DNA from: an uncultured Porphyromonadaceae bacterium
GTDB lineage: Bacteria > Bacteroidota > Bacteroidia > Bacteroidales > Muribaculaceae
Direction of reading: 5' to 3'
Length of the DNA stretch: 42,526 nucleotides
NCBI GenBank assembly: GCA_947174235.1
Contig: CAMWID010000024.1
Coordinates: 1 to 42,526 of the forward strand
This document shows, piece after piece, positions 7,993 through 16,135 of the stretch. Below the pieces are notes generated by a model. The model was given only the letters and a program-made list of their open reading frames with translations. It was not told where the DNA came from and made no database searches. Both the position numbers and the translations under genes were made by a program. Position 1 is the first letter of the stretch. Each line of letters opens with the position of its first letter.

Positions 7993-10820
7993 CTTCCGAA
8001 AATCTTGCCTTCTCCAAGATTGGAAAAACGGGGACCTGACTGATAGAAGTTGTTGGTCAACTCTATCCATTTCCCTTTCTCGCAAAGACGCGCATAGCTT
8101 CCATCTTCGAAATATGTGTGATCTTTATCTTCTTCCACATTCTTATGACGGTCAAACTTCTGGGCAAAGAATGTGGTATAGACATGCGCCTTACCCCCTC
8201 TGACATCCACTCCGTTAGCTCCGGAATGCGTAAAATTGCCTTGCCGTATGGAAACTTTTCCATTGTTGACAATCGCAGCAAACACCGGATTGCCCCAGAA
8301 AGCGCTGTTGTAAAGCAACAGCTGCGCCTCCGGATGCACTTTCGCAGTGTTGGCTTCTTCTCCCATAAGCACATACGATCTCACAGGCTGATCCGGAATT
8401 GTGGTGTTGACAAGTTCGGAATTGATTGCTACAATCTTTGTGTCACGGTCTGCCTCTTCCACAAAAAGCGAATATGTGCACCCATCAGAACCATGACCTA
8501 TTACTGTCATCTTGCCGGGATAACGTCCGGTGACTTCATCTTTACGGAAATGAATGCCATAGATCGATCCATACACAAAATTATTAAATATTGTCTGATC
8601 TTTGACATCAGCGAATTTCAAGGCACTGCAATTAGATTGAACGTAACGCATCATAAAGGTACTCGGGTATCCTTGTCCCCCTTCAGGCAAACGGGATCCG
8701 TAATGGGGATTGAACTGCATGTTGCGGATAAACCCGCCTTTGTCGCCTCCGCCTACCCATATGCCTGCTCTCAAAGGCATGCCTGCCATATAATCCACGT
8801 AATGACCACTCGTGTCATGGCTTGCCAAGTCAAGACCCTTGTCTGCCGCCGCAAACGTCACATTGACGGCATAGACCCCGTGTCCTTGACCCTGGATCAT
8901 AAAAGGAGTCTTGAGCGGATTTGCCATGGAATTGTCTCCTGACACTATGTTTGCCTGAACAAGAGTGATACCCCTCAGACCTGCACCCTTATTAAGCTGT
9001 ATCAAAGACTCCCCGGCTTCTCCACCGGCGCCACCGGAATAATTTGTAAAAATTGCGGTGCCGCCTCCCTGTGTGTGGTGCTGCACATCCCATGAACCGC
9101 GCAATTCCACTCCTTCAGGCACAACAACAGGACTCTCGACCAGATATCTCCCTGCCGGAAGATATACTGTTCCGCCGCCTTGTTCCTTTATCTTATAAAG
9201 CGCTTCTTGTAAACGTTCAGAAATATCTTCCGTGGGCAGGTTGTTATTGAATCCTGTAGCCTTTGGGAAATCCGCACGCAGCACAAGATTTGATGCCGGA
9301 CGAGGATGCACGGCGATGTCTGTAGCGATCCCCTTAGGTATGGGATCAAATTTGTATTTTGCTCCGGTGAGTATTTCTATTTTGGCTCCGTCGCTTTTAT
9401 CTGTCACTCGCAACTTATTTTTGTATCCGGAATTGACCGATTTGAGGGTACCGGTAGCGGATCCCAGATAAACGTGGCGGTCAACTGTTGAAAAATTACA
9501 TTGTGAAAGAAGCGCGTTGCCGCTGTTTATGCTCAAGGCATACTCGGGATAGTCCGAAAAATTACAATTTTCAAAGGATAGCACACCTGCCTTTCCATCG
9601 CTCACCAAGGCTCCTGAAAAATCCACCCCGTTAAACTGAACCGATGTGGCAAAATCTTTAAAGAGATACACTGCGTTCCCTCCTTTGGCAGATCTGAATC
9701 TCGAATTTGAGACAAGTATACCATAAGGATTTACATCCGCCACATAAAGGCTATTGTAGCAATCGTCTACATCTATTTCATATAATTGGGCATTGGGAGC
9801 ATCGGCAAACCCCGGTTCGCGTCCGATCCAGATTCCGGTATTATACCCTTTGATATTCAGATATGACACATACTCCCAATCCGAACGGTGCATCCGGAAA
9901 CCTGTGGCATTCGTGAAAGTATGAGCTCTTACAATGTCTTCTGAAGGTGCTCCCGGCAGTCCGGATTTTGCCCAGTATTCAGGTGAGATTTTAACATTCT
10001 CGATCCTCCCTATGTCAGTGCAGACATGCACCTCTATCCCCTTGTTGAGCGCTGTCATATAACTGTCTTTAACATAATGAAGTTCAGTAGGGGTAGATAG
10101 AAATCCATTGTAGGGATTCACAAGCGTGACGTGTTCAATGGTGGCTCCGTCACCCTGCGCCTGAAAGAATGTCCATGGATAAGGCTTGACATCATTGATG
10201 TCTTGCTCAGGATACCATACCGACAAGTTGGTGACTCCTGTACTCTCGTTCATCTCAATAAAGCGGTCCGCAATACTGGTATAAGTGGTCCGCAAAGCGT
10301 TTCCCGCCTGTGAATCGTTCCACCAGCTCTCTACCATTCCGTCGCTGTTGGGGGAATCTTTGCCGACTCGGACTTCAAGCACAGTCCCCAATACTTTACC
10401 ATTATGGGCAGCGGGATCAGCCCAGTCTCCACGCAATTGCACTCCGGCATGAAGCCTCAATACATACTCATAGTGAAATTTTTCATTGTTTTCAGATTTT
10501 CCTTTTCTCACGCGGACGTTTTTATTTCCGATCTGTGTGGAGTGAAATTCGTAATTCCCTGCCGGTATGTAGACCACACCTCCTCCATTCAGATATGCCG
10601 CGTCAATGGCTGACTGAAATGCCGCCCTGTTGTCGAATCCGGGTTCAGCTTTTGCCCCGTAATCCGTCACTATGTAATCAGACACGACCCAATCTTTTGT
10701 AGGGTAATCAGTAGGAATACTTTGTTGAATCCTGAACGATGTTCCCTCAGCTCTTGTCGGCATCGTCGGCGCAGACAATAGCAAAGCACTGATAAATAAT
10801 AATTTGCAACACTGTTTCAT
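7980..10820 (-). CDS. Secreted protein with two right-handed beta-helix (pectate-lyase-3-like) domains
   Basis: 946 residues. A signal peptide covers about residues 1-24 (MKQCCKLLFISALLLSAPTM...RAEG). Two copies of the pectate-lyase-3 entry motif are visible. The first, near 48-85, reads VTDYGAKAEPGFDNRAAFQSA...GGGVVYIPAGNYEF. The second, near 530-590, reads TEDISERLQEALYKIKEQ...GGGTVYLPAGRYLVES. Each is followed by many short beta-helix rungs. Tandem beta-helices of this kind occur in GH55-like and pectate-lyase-like proteins that bind or cleave polysaccharides. I cannot identify a catalytic residue, so the substrate and activity are open. No C-terminal sorting domain is evident. The gene has its own promoter and terminator and is apparently monocistronic. 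Confidence 0.85.
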   Translation of the reverse strand: MKQCCKLLFISALLLSAPTMPTRAEGTSFRIQQSIPTDYPTKDWVVSDYIVTDYGAKAEPGFDNRAAFQSAIDAAYLNGGGVVYIPAGNYEFHSTQIGNKNVRVRKGKSENNEKFHYEYVLRLHAGVQLRGDWADPAAHNGKVLGTVLEVRVGKDSPNSDGMVESWWNDSQAGNALRTTYTSIADRFIEMNESTGVTNLSVWYPEQDINDVKPYPWTFFQAQGDGATIEHVTLVNPYNGFLSTPTELHYVKDSYMTALNKGIEVHVCTDIGRIENVKISPEYWAKSGLPGAPSEDIVRAHTFTNATGFRMHRSDWEYVSYLNIKGYNTGIWIGREPGFADAPNAQLYEIDVDDCYNSLYVADVNPYGILVSNSRFRSAKGGNAVYLFKDFATSVQFNGVDFSGALVSDGKAGVLSFENCNFSDYPEYALSINSGNALLSQCNFSTVDRHVYLGSATGTLKSVNSGYKNKLRVTDKSDGAKIEILTGAKYKFDPIPKGIATDIAVHPRPASNLVLRADFPKATGFNNNLPTEDISERLQEALYKIKEQGGGTVYLPAGRYLVESPVVVPEGVELRGSWDVQHHTQGGGTAIFTNYSGGAGGEAGESLIQLNKGAGLRGITLVQANIVSGDNSMANPLKTPFMIQGQGHGVYAVNVTFAAADKGLDLASHDTSGHYVDYMAGMPLRAGIWVGGGDKGGFIRNMQFNPHYGSRLPEGGQGYPSTFMMRYVQSNCSALKFADVKDQTIFNNFVYGSIYGIHFRKDEVTGRYPGKMTVIGHGSDGCTYSLFVEEADRDTKIVAINSELVNTTIPDQPVRSYVLMGEEANTAKVHPEAQLLLYNSAFWGNPVFAAIVNNGKVSIRQGNFTHSGANGVDVRGGKAHVYTTFFAQKFDRHKNVEEDKDHTYFEDGSYARLCEKGKWIELTNNFYQSGPRFSNLGEGKIFGSDVK

Positions 10821-10898
10821 TTATGGTATATTATTAGATGGTATTGTATTATGCACATCGGTAGCCAATCTGTCAGTCAGCCACTTTCAAAGTATATG

Positions 10899-10906
10899 CA
10901 AATATA
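10899..10906 (-). promoter_or_regulatory. Candidate -7 box of the beta-helix gene
   Basis: The reverse strand reads TATATTTG, an exact TAnnTTTG, about 79 bp before the start codon. No convincing -33 box is seen. Confidence 0.5.
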
Positions 10907-11018
10907 GTGTTTTGGAATCAATTAAAAAAATTTATACCCATATATAATAATCCGGATTGACAATTTACAGACTGTTGGCAAGTACTGACAGGGGGAATAA
11001 ATGCATATATGTATCGGG

Positions 11019-11522
11019 TTAGAATTTGCCGGGGGCAAGCTCTATAACTTCGCAATCGCGCATATCGGAACCGTCTACCGTAAGCTTTACCAGTGTACGG
11101 ACACGGTGCCATCCGGAAGTGCCCGCCGCTCCCGGATTGATGTGAAGGAGATCAAGATCCTTGTCATACATCACCTTCAAAATATGCGAATGACCGTCGA
11201 CCATCAGTCTGATTCTTTCTTCCCTAAGCAACGACTTCATACCCTTCGCCCATTTCCCTGGATACCCACCGATATGCGTCAGCAACACCCTGACTTCTTC
11301 AATATTGAATATTTCAAGTTCTCGGCATTTCCTTTTGACCATGCCATGATCTATGTTGCCGCTTACCGCCCGCACCACAGGAGCCACTTCCTGTAGTCGC
11401 TCCACGATTCCGAAATCACCGATATCTCCGGCGTGCCAGATCTCATCGCAATCCCGGAAATGTATGGCATATCTTTCATCCCAGCATCCGTGGGTATCGC
11501 TTAATATCCCTATTCTTTTCAT
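11019..11522 (-). CDS. YfcE/MJ0936-type metallophosphoesterase
   Basis: 167 residues with all five metal-site blocks of the small calcineurin-like phosphodiesterases, in order: GILSDTHG (N-terminus), IWHAGDIGD, VSGNIDH, LLTHIGG and VDGHSH. The total length is that of the YfcE/MJ0936 family, with no extra domain. These are cytoplasmic, divalent-metal-dependent phosphodiesterases with activity on small phosphodiester substrates; the physiological substrate is generally unknown. It is transcribed away from the two-component genes on the same strand, separated from them by the MITE at 11550-11720. Confidence 0.92.
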   Translation of the reverse strand: MKRIGILSDTHGCWDERYAIHFRDCDEIWHAGDIGDFGIVERLQEVAPVVRAVSGNIDHGMVKRKCRELEIFNIEEVRVLLTHIGGYPGKWAKGMKSLLREERIRLMVDGHSHILKVMYDKDLDLLHINPGAAGTSGWHRVRTLVKLTVDGSDMRDCEVIELAPGKF

Positions 11523-11549
11523 TGTGTTGCCAATCTTTTGTCGTTGGTC

Positions 11550-11720
11550 GTTTAGAAACTGTTTAAATTTATTTGTCGAAGGAATTGAGAGGATTTGTCA
11601 GGCAGATTTTTGATATTTATGAAGAAGTTATGGGGTTCCATAATGACTGAATAAATATCATAAAGATGCCGACAAAGAACTCAATGACAAGATAAAATAA
11701 ATTTAAACAGTTTCTTAAAC
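11550..11720. mobile_element. Fold-back MITE-like element (~171 bp)
   Basis: The ends are near-perfect inverted repeats: GTTTAGAAACTGTTTAAATT at the left and the complement of GTTTAAGAAACTGTTTAAAT at the right. The similarity continues inward for about 85 bp per arm (shared pieces include ATTGAG, TTTGTC, TGATATTTAT, GTTATGG/CATTATGG), so the whole element can fold on itself. TTA flanks the GAAACTG/CAGTTTC ends on both sides and could be a 3 bp target duplication. No coding sequence is inside. It fills the gap between the histidine kinase stop and the phosphodiesterase start. Confidence 0.75.
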
Positions 11721-11757
11721 TTCAATCATAAATATCAATTCCAAAACCAATACCACC

Positions 11758-13032
11758 TTAAAAATCAATATGAAACCGTGTTATGCGATCGTAACCTGTA
11801 CGAAGTGAGAAACGTGCATTATGCCGTTTAAGTATCTCTCCTATAAGAGTAAGCCCCAGACCTCTTCCCTCCTTCTTAGTAGTGAAAAACGGACTGAAGA
11901 GTTTGCGTGATATTTCCTCAGAAATCGGACTGCCGTTATTGGAAATCTCTATCCATACGTTCCCCTCTTTTTTACCGGTGCGAATCTCCACATATCCCTT
12001 TCCTTTGATACTTTCGACAGCATTCTTTACGATATTAACTATAACCTGCTGTATCAAGGCTATGTCGATATTAACATGCAACGAAGATTCTTCCGAAACA
12101 AAATCCAAAAAAATATCATCGCCCGCCATCTCTTTCAGGAACGGCAACATTGCCGAGACCTCCCTGTTAAGATCCACTTCCCGCAAAACAGGTTCAGGCA
12201 CCTTCACCACATCGGCATACGCGCTGATAAACGAGCACATCCTTTCGCATCTGTCATCACAGCTTTCAATCACTTCCCTGACATCTTCCTCATCCGTGCT
12301 GTCATGAAGCAATTCAAGTACGGATTTCACACCTCCCATGGTATTATTGACTTCATGAGATATTATGCGGATCACCTTTTCATAAGCCTCCCGCTCAGCC
12401 TTCATCACCTCTTCCGTGAGACTCTCAAGTAGATAAAAATGGCGGGGGAAACCGGTCTGGACAAAACTCAGATGATAGCATCGGTACATCCGCACATCGC
12501 CGCGCCGTATGATACGGTTCTCCCCTAACGGCACCTCCGCCATCTTTCCGGAAAGATCTGTCGGCAATGACACGAGATCCAGACCCGCTATCTCTTCTGC
12601 CGACTGTATACCTGTGATACGCAGCATCGATTGATTGACCATGCTGACTTTACCTTCAAAATCAAGCATCATGACCCCCATGGGGGAAGCATCTATCAGA
12701 AGCCGGAGAAAACTGTCCTGTTCAAGATTTCGTAGACGCTCATTGCGCAGTTTGTCGATCAAAGAATTGAACAGCTTCACAATCTTGTCGGCATTATGTT
12801 CTCCGACCTTGGTAAGACGGTTGTTGAAATCTTGTGCCGCTATAAGCTCCATGCCTTTCATGGCGGTATCGGCAGGAACAATCACTCTACGCAACAAAAA
12901 GAATAAAATTACAAGCGCCACCGCACACACAACATATATACACCATATTTGCGCCGGAGGAAGCAGATATAGCATACATGCCACCGCAATGATGCACAAC
13001 GCCACCAATATAAACAAAACTTTTGATCCCAT
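11758..13032 (-). CDS. Sensor histidine kinase with PAS domain, partner of the NtrC-type regulator
   Basis: 424 residues. Two membrane helices (about 5-24 and 31-48) are joined by only about six residues (PPAQIW), so there is essentially no periplasmic sensor. HAMP-like linker about 50-100; PAS domain about 105-205 (ASPMGVMMLDFEGKVSMVNQ). The H-box has the phospho-acceptor at His226 (IISHEVNN). The ATP-binding domain shows the N-box VNIVKNAVES, then ISNNGSPI and the G2-type motif GRGLGLTL. The start codon lies 5 bp after the stop of the response-regulator gene, so the two are co-transcribed. This is the NtrB/NtrY/AtoS-like kinase class. Lack of a periplasmic loop suggests that it senses the membrane, a cytoplasmic ligand through PAS, or another membrane protein such as the neighbouring transporter. 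Confidence 0.93.
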   Translation of the reverse strand: MGSKVLFILVALCIIAVACMLYLLPPAQIWCIYVVCAVALVILFFLLRRVIVPADTAMKGMELIAAQDFNNRLTKVGEHNADKIVKLFNSLIDKLRNERLRNLEQDSFLRLLIDASPMGVMMLDFEGKVSMVNQSMLRITGIQSAEEIAGLDLVSLPTDLSGKMAEVPLGENRIIRRGDVRMYRCYHLSFVQTGFPRHFYLLESLTEEVMKAEREAYEKVIRIISHEVNNTMGGVKSVLELLHDSTDEEDVREVIESCDDRCERMCSFISAYADVVKVPEPVLREVDLNREVSAMLPFLKEMAGDDIFLDFVSEESSLHVNIDIALIQQVIVNIVKNAVESIKGKGYVEIRTGKKEGNVWIEISNNGSPISEEISRKLFSPFFTTKKEGRGLGLTLIGEILKRHNARFSLRTGYDRITRFHIDF

Positions 13033-13037
13033 GACGG

Positions 13038-14375
13038 CTATTGGCGTATGCCATATTTCTCCATACGCCGGTATAAAGTCTGGCGTGTTATTCCCAAAAT
13101 ACGCGATGCATGTGTAAGATTGCCCTCAGCCTTTTCCAAAGCATCTTCTATCGCCCCCTTTTCCATGTCGTCAAGAGTTCCGGCAGGCTTGCTGGCAGAC
13201 GGTTCGGCAATTGATCCGTCGGCTGAAGAGAATACATCCTTTTCGAGCCTCGGACCTCCTATCAGCACAGCCCTCTCAACCATGTTCTTCAATTGCCGGA
13301 TATTTCCAGGATAAGGAAGTCTCGTGAGAAATTCCATAGCGTCTGATGAAATCTCCGGCATATCAAGTCCAAGAGGTCTGACTGCTTCGGAAATGAAATG
13401 TCTTACCAGAAGAGGGATATCATCTCTCCGCTCACGCAGCGCAGGAAGACGCAGGGTGATAAGGTTTATACGGTAAAAGAGGTCTTCCCTGAACGTGCGG
13501 GCAGCCACCATTGCATCCAGATCAGCATTTGTGGCGCTGACCACACGGATGTCAACTTTCTTCGGACGGCTTTCTCCCAAAGGCTCGAATGTGTGCTGTT
13601 GAAGCACCCTGAGCAATTTCACCTGACAGCTCATGTCGAGATCCCCTATCTCATCAAGGAAAATAGTACCCTTGTCAGCCACCTCAAACCGCCCTTTCCG
13701 TGCGTTCACGGCACCGGTAAAAGCCCCCTTCGCATGACCGAACATCTCGCTTTCGAAAAGCGACTGAGAAACTCCTCCGAGATTCACCATGACGAAAGGC
13801 GCTGACTTTCGTCGGCTGTTGATATGGATGGCGTTTGCAATCATTTCTTTGCCGGTGCCGTTTTCACCCAAGATAAGAACAGGGGCATCGGTAGGCGCTA
13901 TACGCTCCACGGTTGAAAGAAGTTCTATAAGTGACTTGTTGTTTCCGATTATTCCACCACGGTTGAATGATGTCGGGGTCTGATCTTCTTTGGAATTGAG
14001 ACTTAGTGCTGTCTTCACACGCTGAAGCAACACATGGTTGTTCCATGGTTTTGAGATAAAATCGTATGCACCGGCTTTCATCCCTTTCACTGCAAGTTCG
14101 ATGCTTCCCCATGCTGTGATCAGAATCACTGGAGTCTCAGGTTGGAATATTCTGGTTTTCATCAACAGCTCTATACCCTCCTCTCCTGTTGTGGAGCGGG
14201 TATAGTTCATGTCCATGAGTATCAAGTCATACTCTACGGCACGTATCTTTGCAAGAGCCTCATCAGGATTTTCAGCATAATCCACCACATATCCCGCCCT
14301 TTTCAGCAGAAGTCCGAGAGACAAACGTACGGCACTATCGTCATCAATAATAAGAATCATATTTTCAAAATCCAT
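13038..14375 (-). CDS. NtrC-family sigma-54-dependent response regulator
   Basis: 445 residues in three domains. Receiver, about 5-120, with phospho-acceptor Asp55 (LILMDMNY) and the acidic start IIDDD. AAA+ sigma-54 activation domain, about 140-375, with Walker A GENGTGKE, the sigma-54 contact loop GAFTGA within GHAKGAFTGA, and Walker B GTIFLDEIGD. Fis-type helix-turn-helix at the C-terminus (HASRILGITRQTLYRRMEKYGI). The protein therefore binds upstream enhancer sites and drives open-complex formation by sigma-54 polymerase. A matching sigma-54 promoter with a repeated CGGACA motif lies upstream of the ABC export operon at 23515-23642, which I infer to be its target. It forms an operon with the kinase gene. 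Confidence 0.95.
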   Translation of the reverse strand: MDFENMILIIDDDSAVRLSLGLLLKRAGYVVDYAENPDEALAKIRAVEYDLILMDMNYTRSTTGEEGIELLMKTRIFQPETPVILITAWGSIELAVKGMKAGAYDFISKPWNNHVLLQRVKTALSLNSKEDQTPTSFNRGGIIGNNKSLIELLSTVERIAPTDAPVLILGENGTGKEMIANAIHINSRRKSAPFVMVNLGGVSQSLFESEMFGHAKGAFTGAVNARKGRFEVADKGTIFLDEIGDLDMSCQVKLLRVLQQHTFEPLGESRPKKVDIRVVSATNADLDAMVAARTFREDLFYRINLITLRLPALRERRDDIPLLVRHFISEAVRPLGLDMPEISSDAMEFLTRLPYPGNIRQLKNMVERAVLIGGPRLEKDVFSSADGSIAEPSASKPAGTLDDMEKGAIEDALEKAEGNLTHASRILGITRQTLYRRMEKYGIRQ

Positions 14376-14467
14376 CTATCATTTGTCAATCTATGGATTC
14401 GGCTCAGGAGGAAAGGTAGAAAGGGAAATTTCTGAGCATTCATAGATCTGAATTTATGAATCGGATG

Positions 14468-14499
14468 CAAATATAGTCACTAATTGCCGTTTATGCAAT
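14468..14499 (-). promoter_or_regulatory. Promoter of the response regulator-kinase operon
   Basis: The reverse strand has ATTG (14496-14499), 20 bp, then TATATTTG (14468-14475). The -7 box is exact and the -33 box fits at 3 of 4. The leader would be about 85 nt. No CGGACA site is seen here, so there is no visible autoregulation by the sigma-54 route. Confidence 0.6.
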
Positions 14500-14548
14500 T
14501 TAGAGTTGCATAAGATTTTGGAAGCAATTGTTTTTATGGCTGCGCGCA

Positions 14549-14572
14549 TTATGCGATCCAAGGATCGCATAA
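14549..14572. repeat. Perfect 24 bp palindrome between export operon and regulator operon
   Basis: TTATGCGATCC-AA-GGATCGCATAA: 11 bp arms with a 2 bp centre. It lies 81 bp after the TolC stop codon and about 50 bp upstream of the regulator -33 box. It may be a terminator stem without a T-run or a binding site for a dimeric protein. Confidence 0.7.
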
Positions 14573-14603
14573 CAGAACAAATCAAGGAGAAATATAGCTG
14601 CTT

Positions 14604-14645
14604 GCCAATTGATAATTGATAATTACTAATTGATAATTGCCAATT
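14604..14645. repeat. AT-rich degenerate repeat block
   Basis: Repeats of AATTGATAATT occur in direct and inverted order (AATTG/CAATT) immediately after the TolC stop codon. No coding or promoter signal is recognised in it. Confidence 0.6.
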
Positions 14646-14652
14646 GATTTAA

Positions 14653-16131
14653 CTACCTCACAATTGCATCGAAATCCGCTTCTATACCCGTATTATTCTG
14701 ATAATCCCAAAGTGTGAGACTGCGTATCTGGTAATAGTAATTCCAGAACAGATAGAGTTCATTGACATATTCCCGACGTGCCTCATCTTTTTTCACACGG
14801 GAGTCGTTGAGATCAAGGGTGGAAATCTTTCCTATAAGAAATGTCTCCACATTTGTGGCATATCTCTTTTGGGCGATCTCATCGGCACGCCTTGCTGTCT
14901 CAAGCTGCCGAAGCTGATTGCCATAACGTTCAACAAGGATAAAGAGATTCTGATTGAAATTCATGTTCTCCTGGCGCACCTGGCTTTCCACAAGCTTACG
15001 GTTGCTCTCTGCAACCTTGACAAGACCTTTTCTTCTACCCCAGTCTACCAACGGAATCTGAAAACCGATCTCCACTACCTGATTGTCTTTTAGATTCTGA
15101 TACCCTCCGGCAAAATTTTTATCCGTGCCGGTGTAACCGATCTGTGCAAAAAGATTGATCTCCCTTTGTGCTCCTTTCGCCTTCGCCACCTCATAATCGG
15201 CTTCAAGCTGACGGCGGACCATATTCTTTGCAAACTGGTTGTTGGCAAGCGCCTTCTCCAGGGCATCGGCATAATTGATCTCCACTTCGGGCACATCCAA
15301 CGGAATCTCCGGTTGAATGTTGACATTTTCCCCATAGTCGAGGAAAGATCGGAGATTAAACATATTGCTTTTTAAATTGCTTTCGCAATCTGTAAGATCT
15401 GTCTTTGCATTGAGAAGGTTGAGCTCCATCTGAAGAAGGTCGTTCTGGCTTATCTGCCCCATTTCCCGCTTCACTTTCGCCACTTCATATAGCCTTTCGG
15501 CATTCTCAAGATTCTGCACGGCGATCTGATGGTTCTCCTGTGCCATGAGCAATGAGAAATAATAACTGATTGCCGTACGCGCCACATCTTCAGTAGCGCT
15601 TAAGAACTGAGCCTTCGCCTCTTCATATCTTACCGGCTCTATCTTACGGTCCCATTTCAAATTGTTGACCCCGAAAATAGGTTGAGTAAGCGTGAATGCC
15701 ACCGGTATGGTCATAAACCGGTTGTAGGGATTTGAAGCAAGCTGCCGATAAAAATCGAGTGAAGTATTGACAGAAACCTTACCACCAGTAAGCCAGATAT
15801 TCTGCGTCACAGAAAGTTCACCATCCAACTGTAGATAATTATTTCTGACAAAACTATAGCTTCCGTCGCTCTCCATATAGGCGCTATACTGTTTTCTATA
15901 AGAGGGAAGCGTGGCATTGAGCGACACTTCCGGGAGAAGTTCAGCCCGATACGAACGGTAGCCCCAATAGGCGCTCTTCAACTGATTGAGCGCGACCTCC
16001 GCATCAACACTGTTTTTTCTTGCCCTCGCCATCACCTCGGGCAACGTCAGCGACAATAAATTAGTATCCTCGGCAAATGCCCCTATCGCCGCTGCCGACA
16101 ACAAACATCCAATCAATATTTTCTTAATCAT
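14653..16131 (-). CDS. TolC-family outer-membrane efflux protein
   Basis: 492 residues with a Sec signal peptide (MIKKILIGCLLSAAAIGAFA). The body consists of two repeats of long amphipathic helices with few Cys residues, rich in Gln, Asn, Glu and Arg, as in TolC-type outer-membrane factors. Helical hairpins are evident around 180-245 (AQENHQIAVQNLENAERLYEVAKVKREMGQI) and around 385-440. It is the last gene of the export operon, starting 4 bp after the stop of the preceding permease. It should form the outer-membrane channel that the HlyD adaptor docks to. It is unrelated in detail to the RND outer-membrane factor at 38977-40404. Confidence 0.92.
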   Translation of the reverse strand: MIKKILIGCLLSAAAIGAFAEDTNLLSLTLPEVMARARKNSVDAEVALNQLKSAYWGYRSYRAELLPEVSLNATLPSYRKQYSAYMESDGSYSFVRNNYLQLDGELSVTQNIWLTGGKVSVNTSLDFYRQLASNPYNRFMTIPVAFTLTQPIFGVNNLKWDRKIEPVRYEEAKAQFLSATEDVARTAISYYFSLLMAQENHQIAVQNLENAERLYEVAKVKREMGQISQNDLLQMELNLLNAKTDLTDCESNLKSNMFNLRSFLDYGENVNIQPEIPLDVPEVEINYADALEKALANNQFAKNMVRRQLEADYEVAKAKGAQREINLFAQIGYTGTDKNFAGGYQNLKDNQVVEIGFQIPLVDWGRRKGLVKVAESNRKLVESQVRQENMNFNQNLFILVERYGNQLRQLETARRADEIAQKRYATNVETFLIGKISTLDLNDSRVKKDEARREYVNELYLFWNYYYQIRSLTLWDYQNNTGIEADFDAIVR

Positions 16132-16135
16132 AGTC

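Noticed and set aside
8118..8942. Forward-strand open frame of 274 codons
   Set aside because: Antisense to the beta-helix gene, no family pattern, Cys/His/Arg-rich composition typical of shadow frames.
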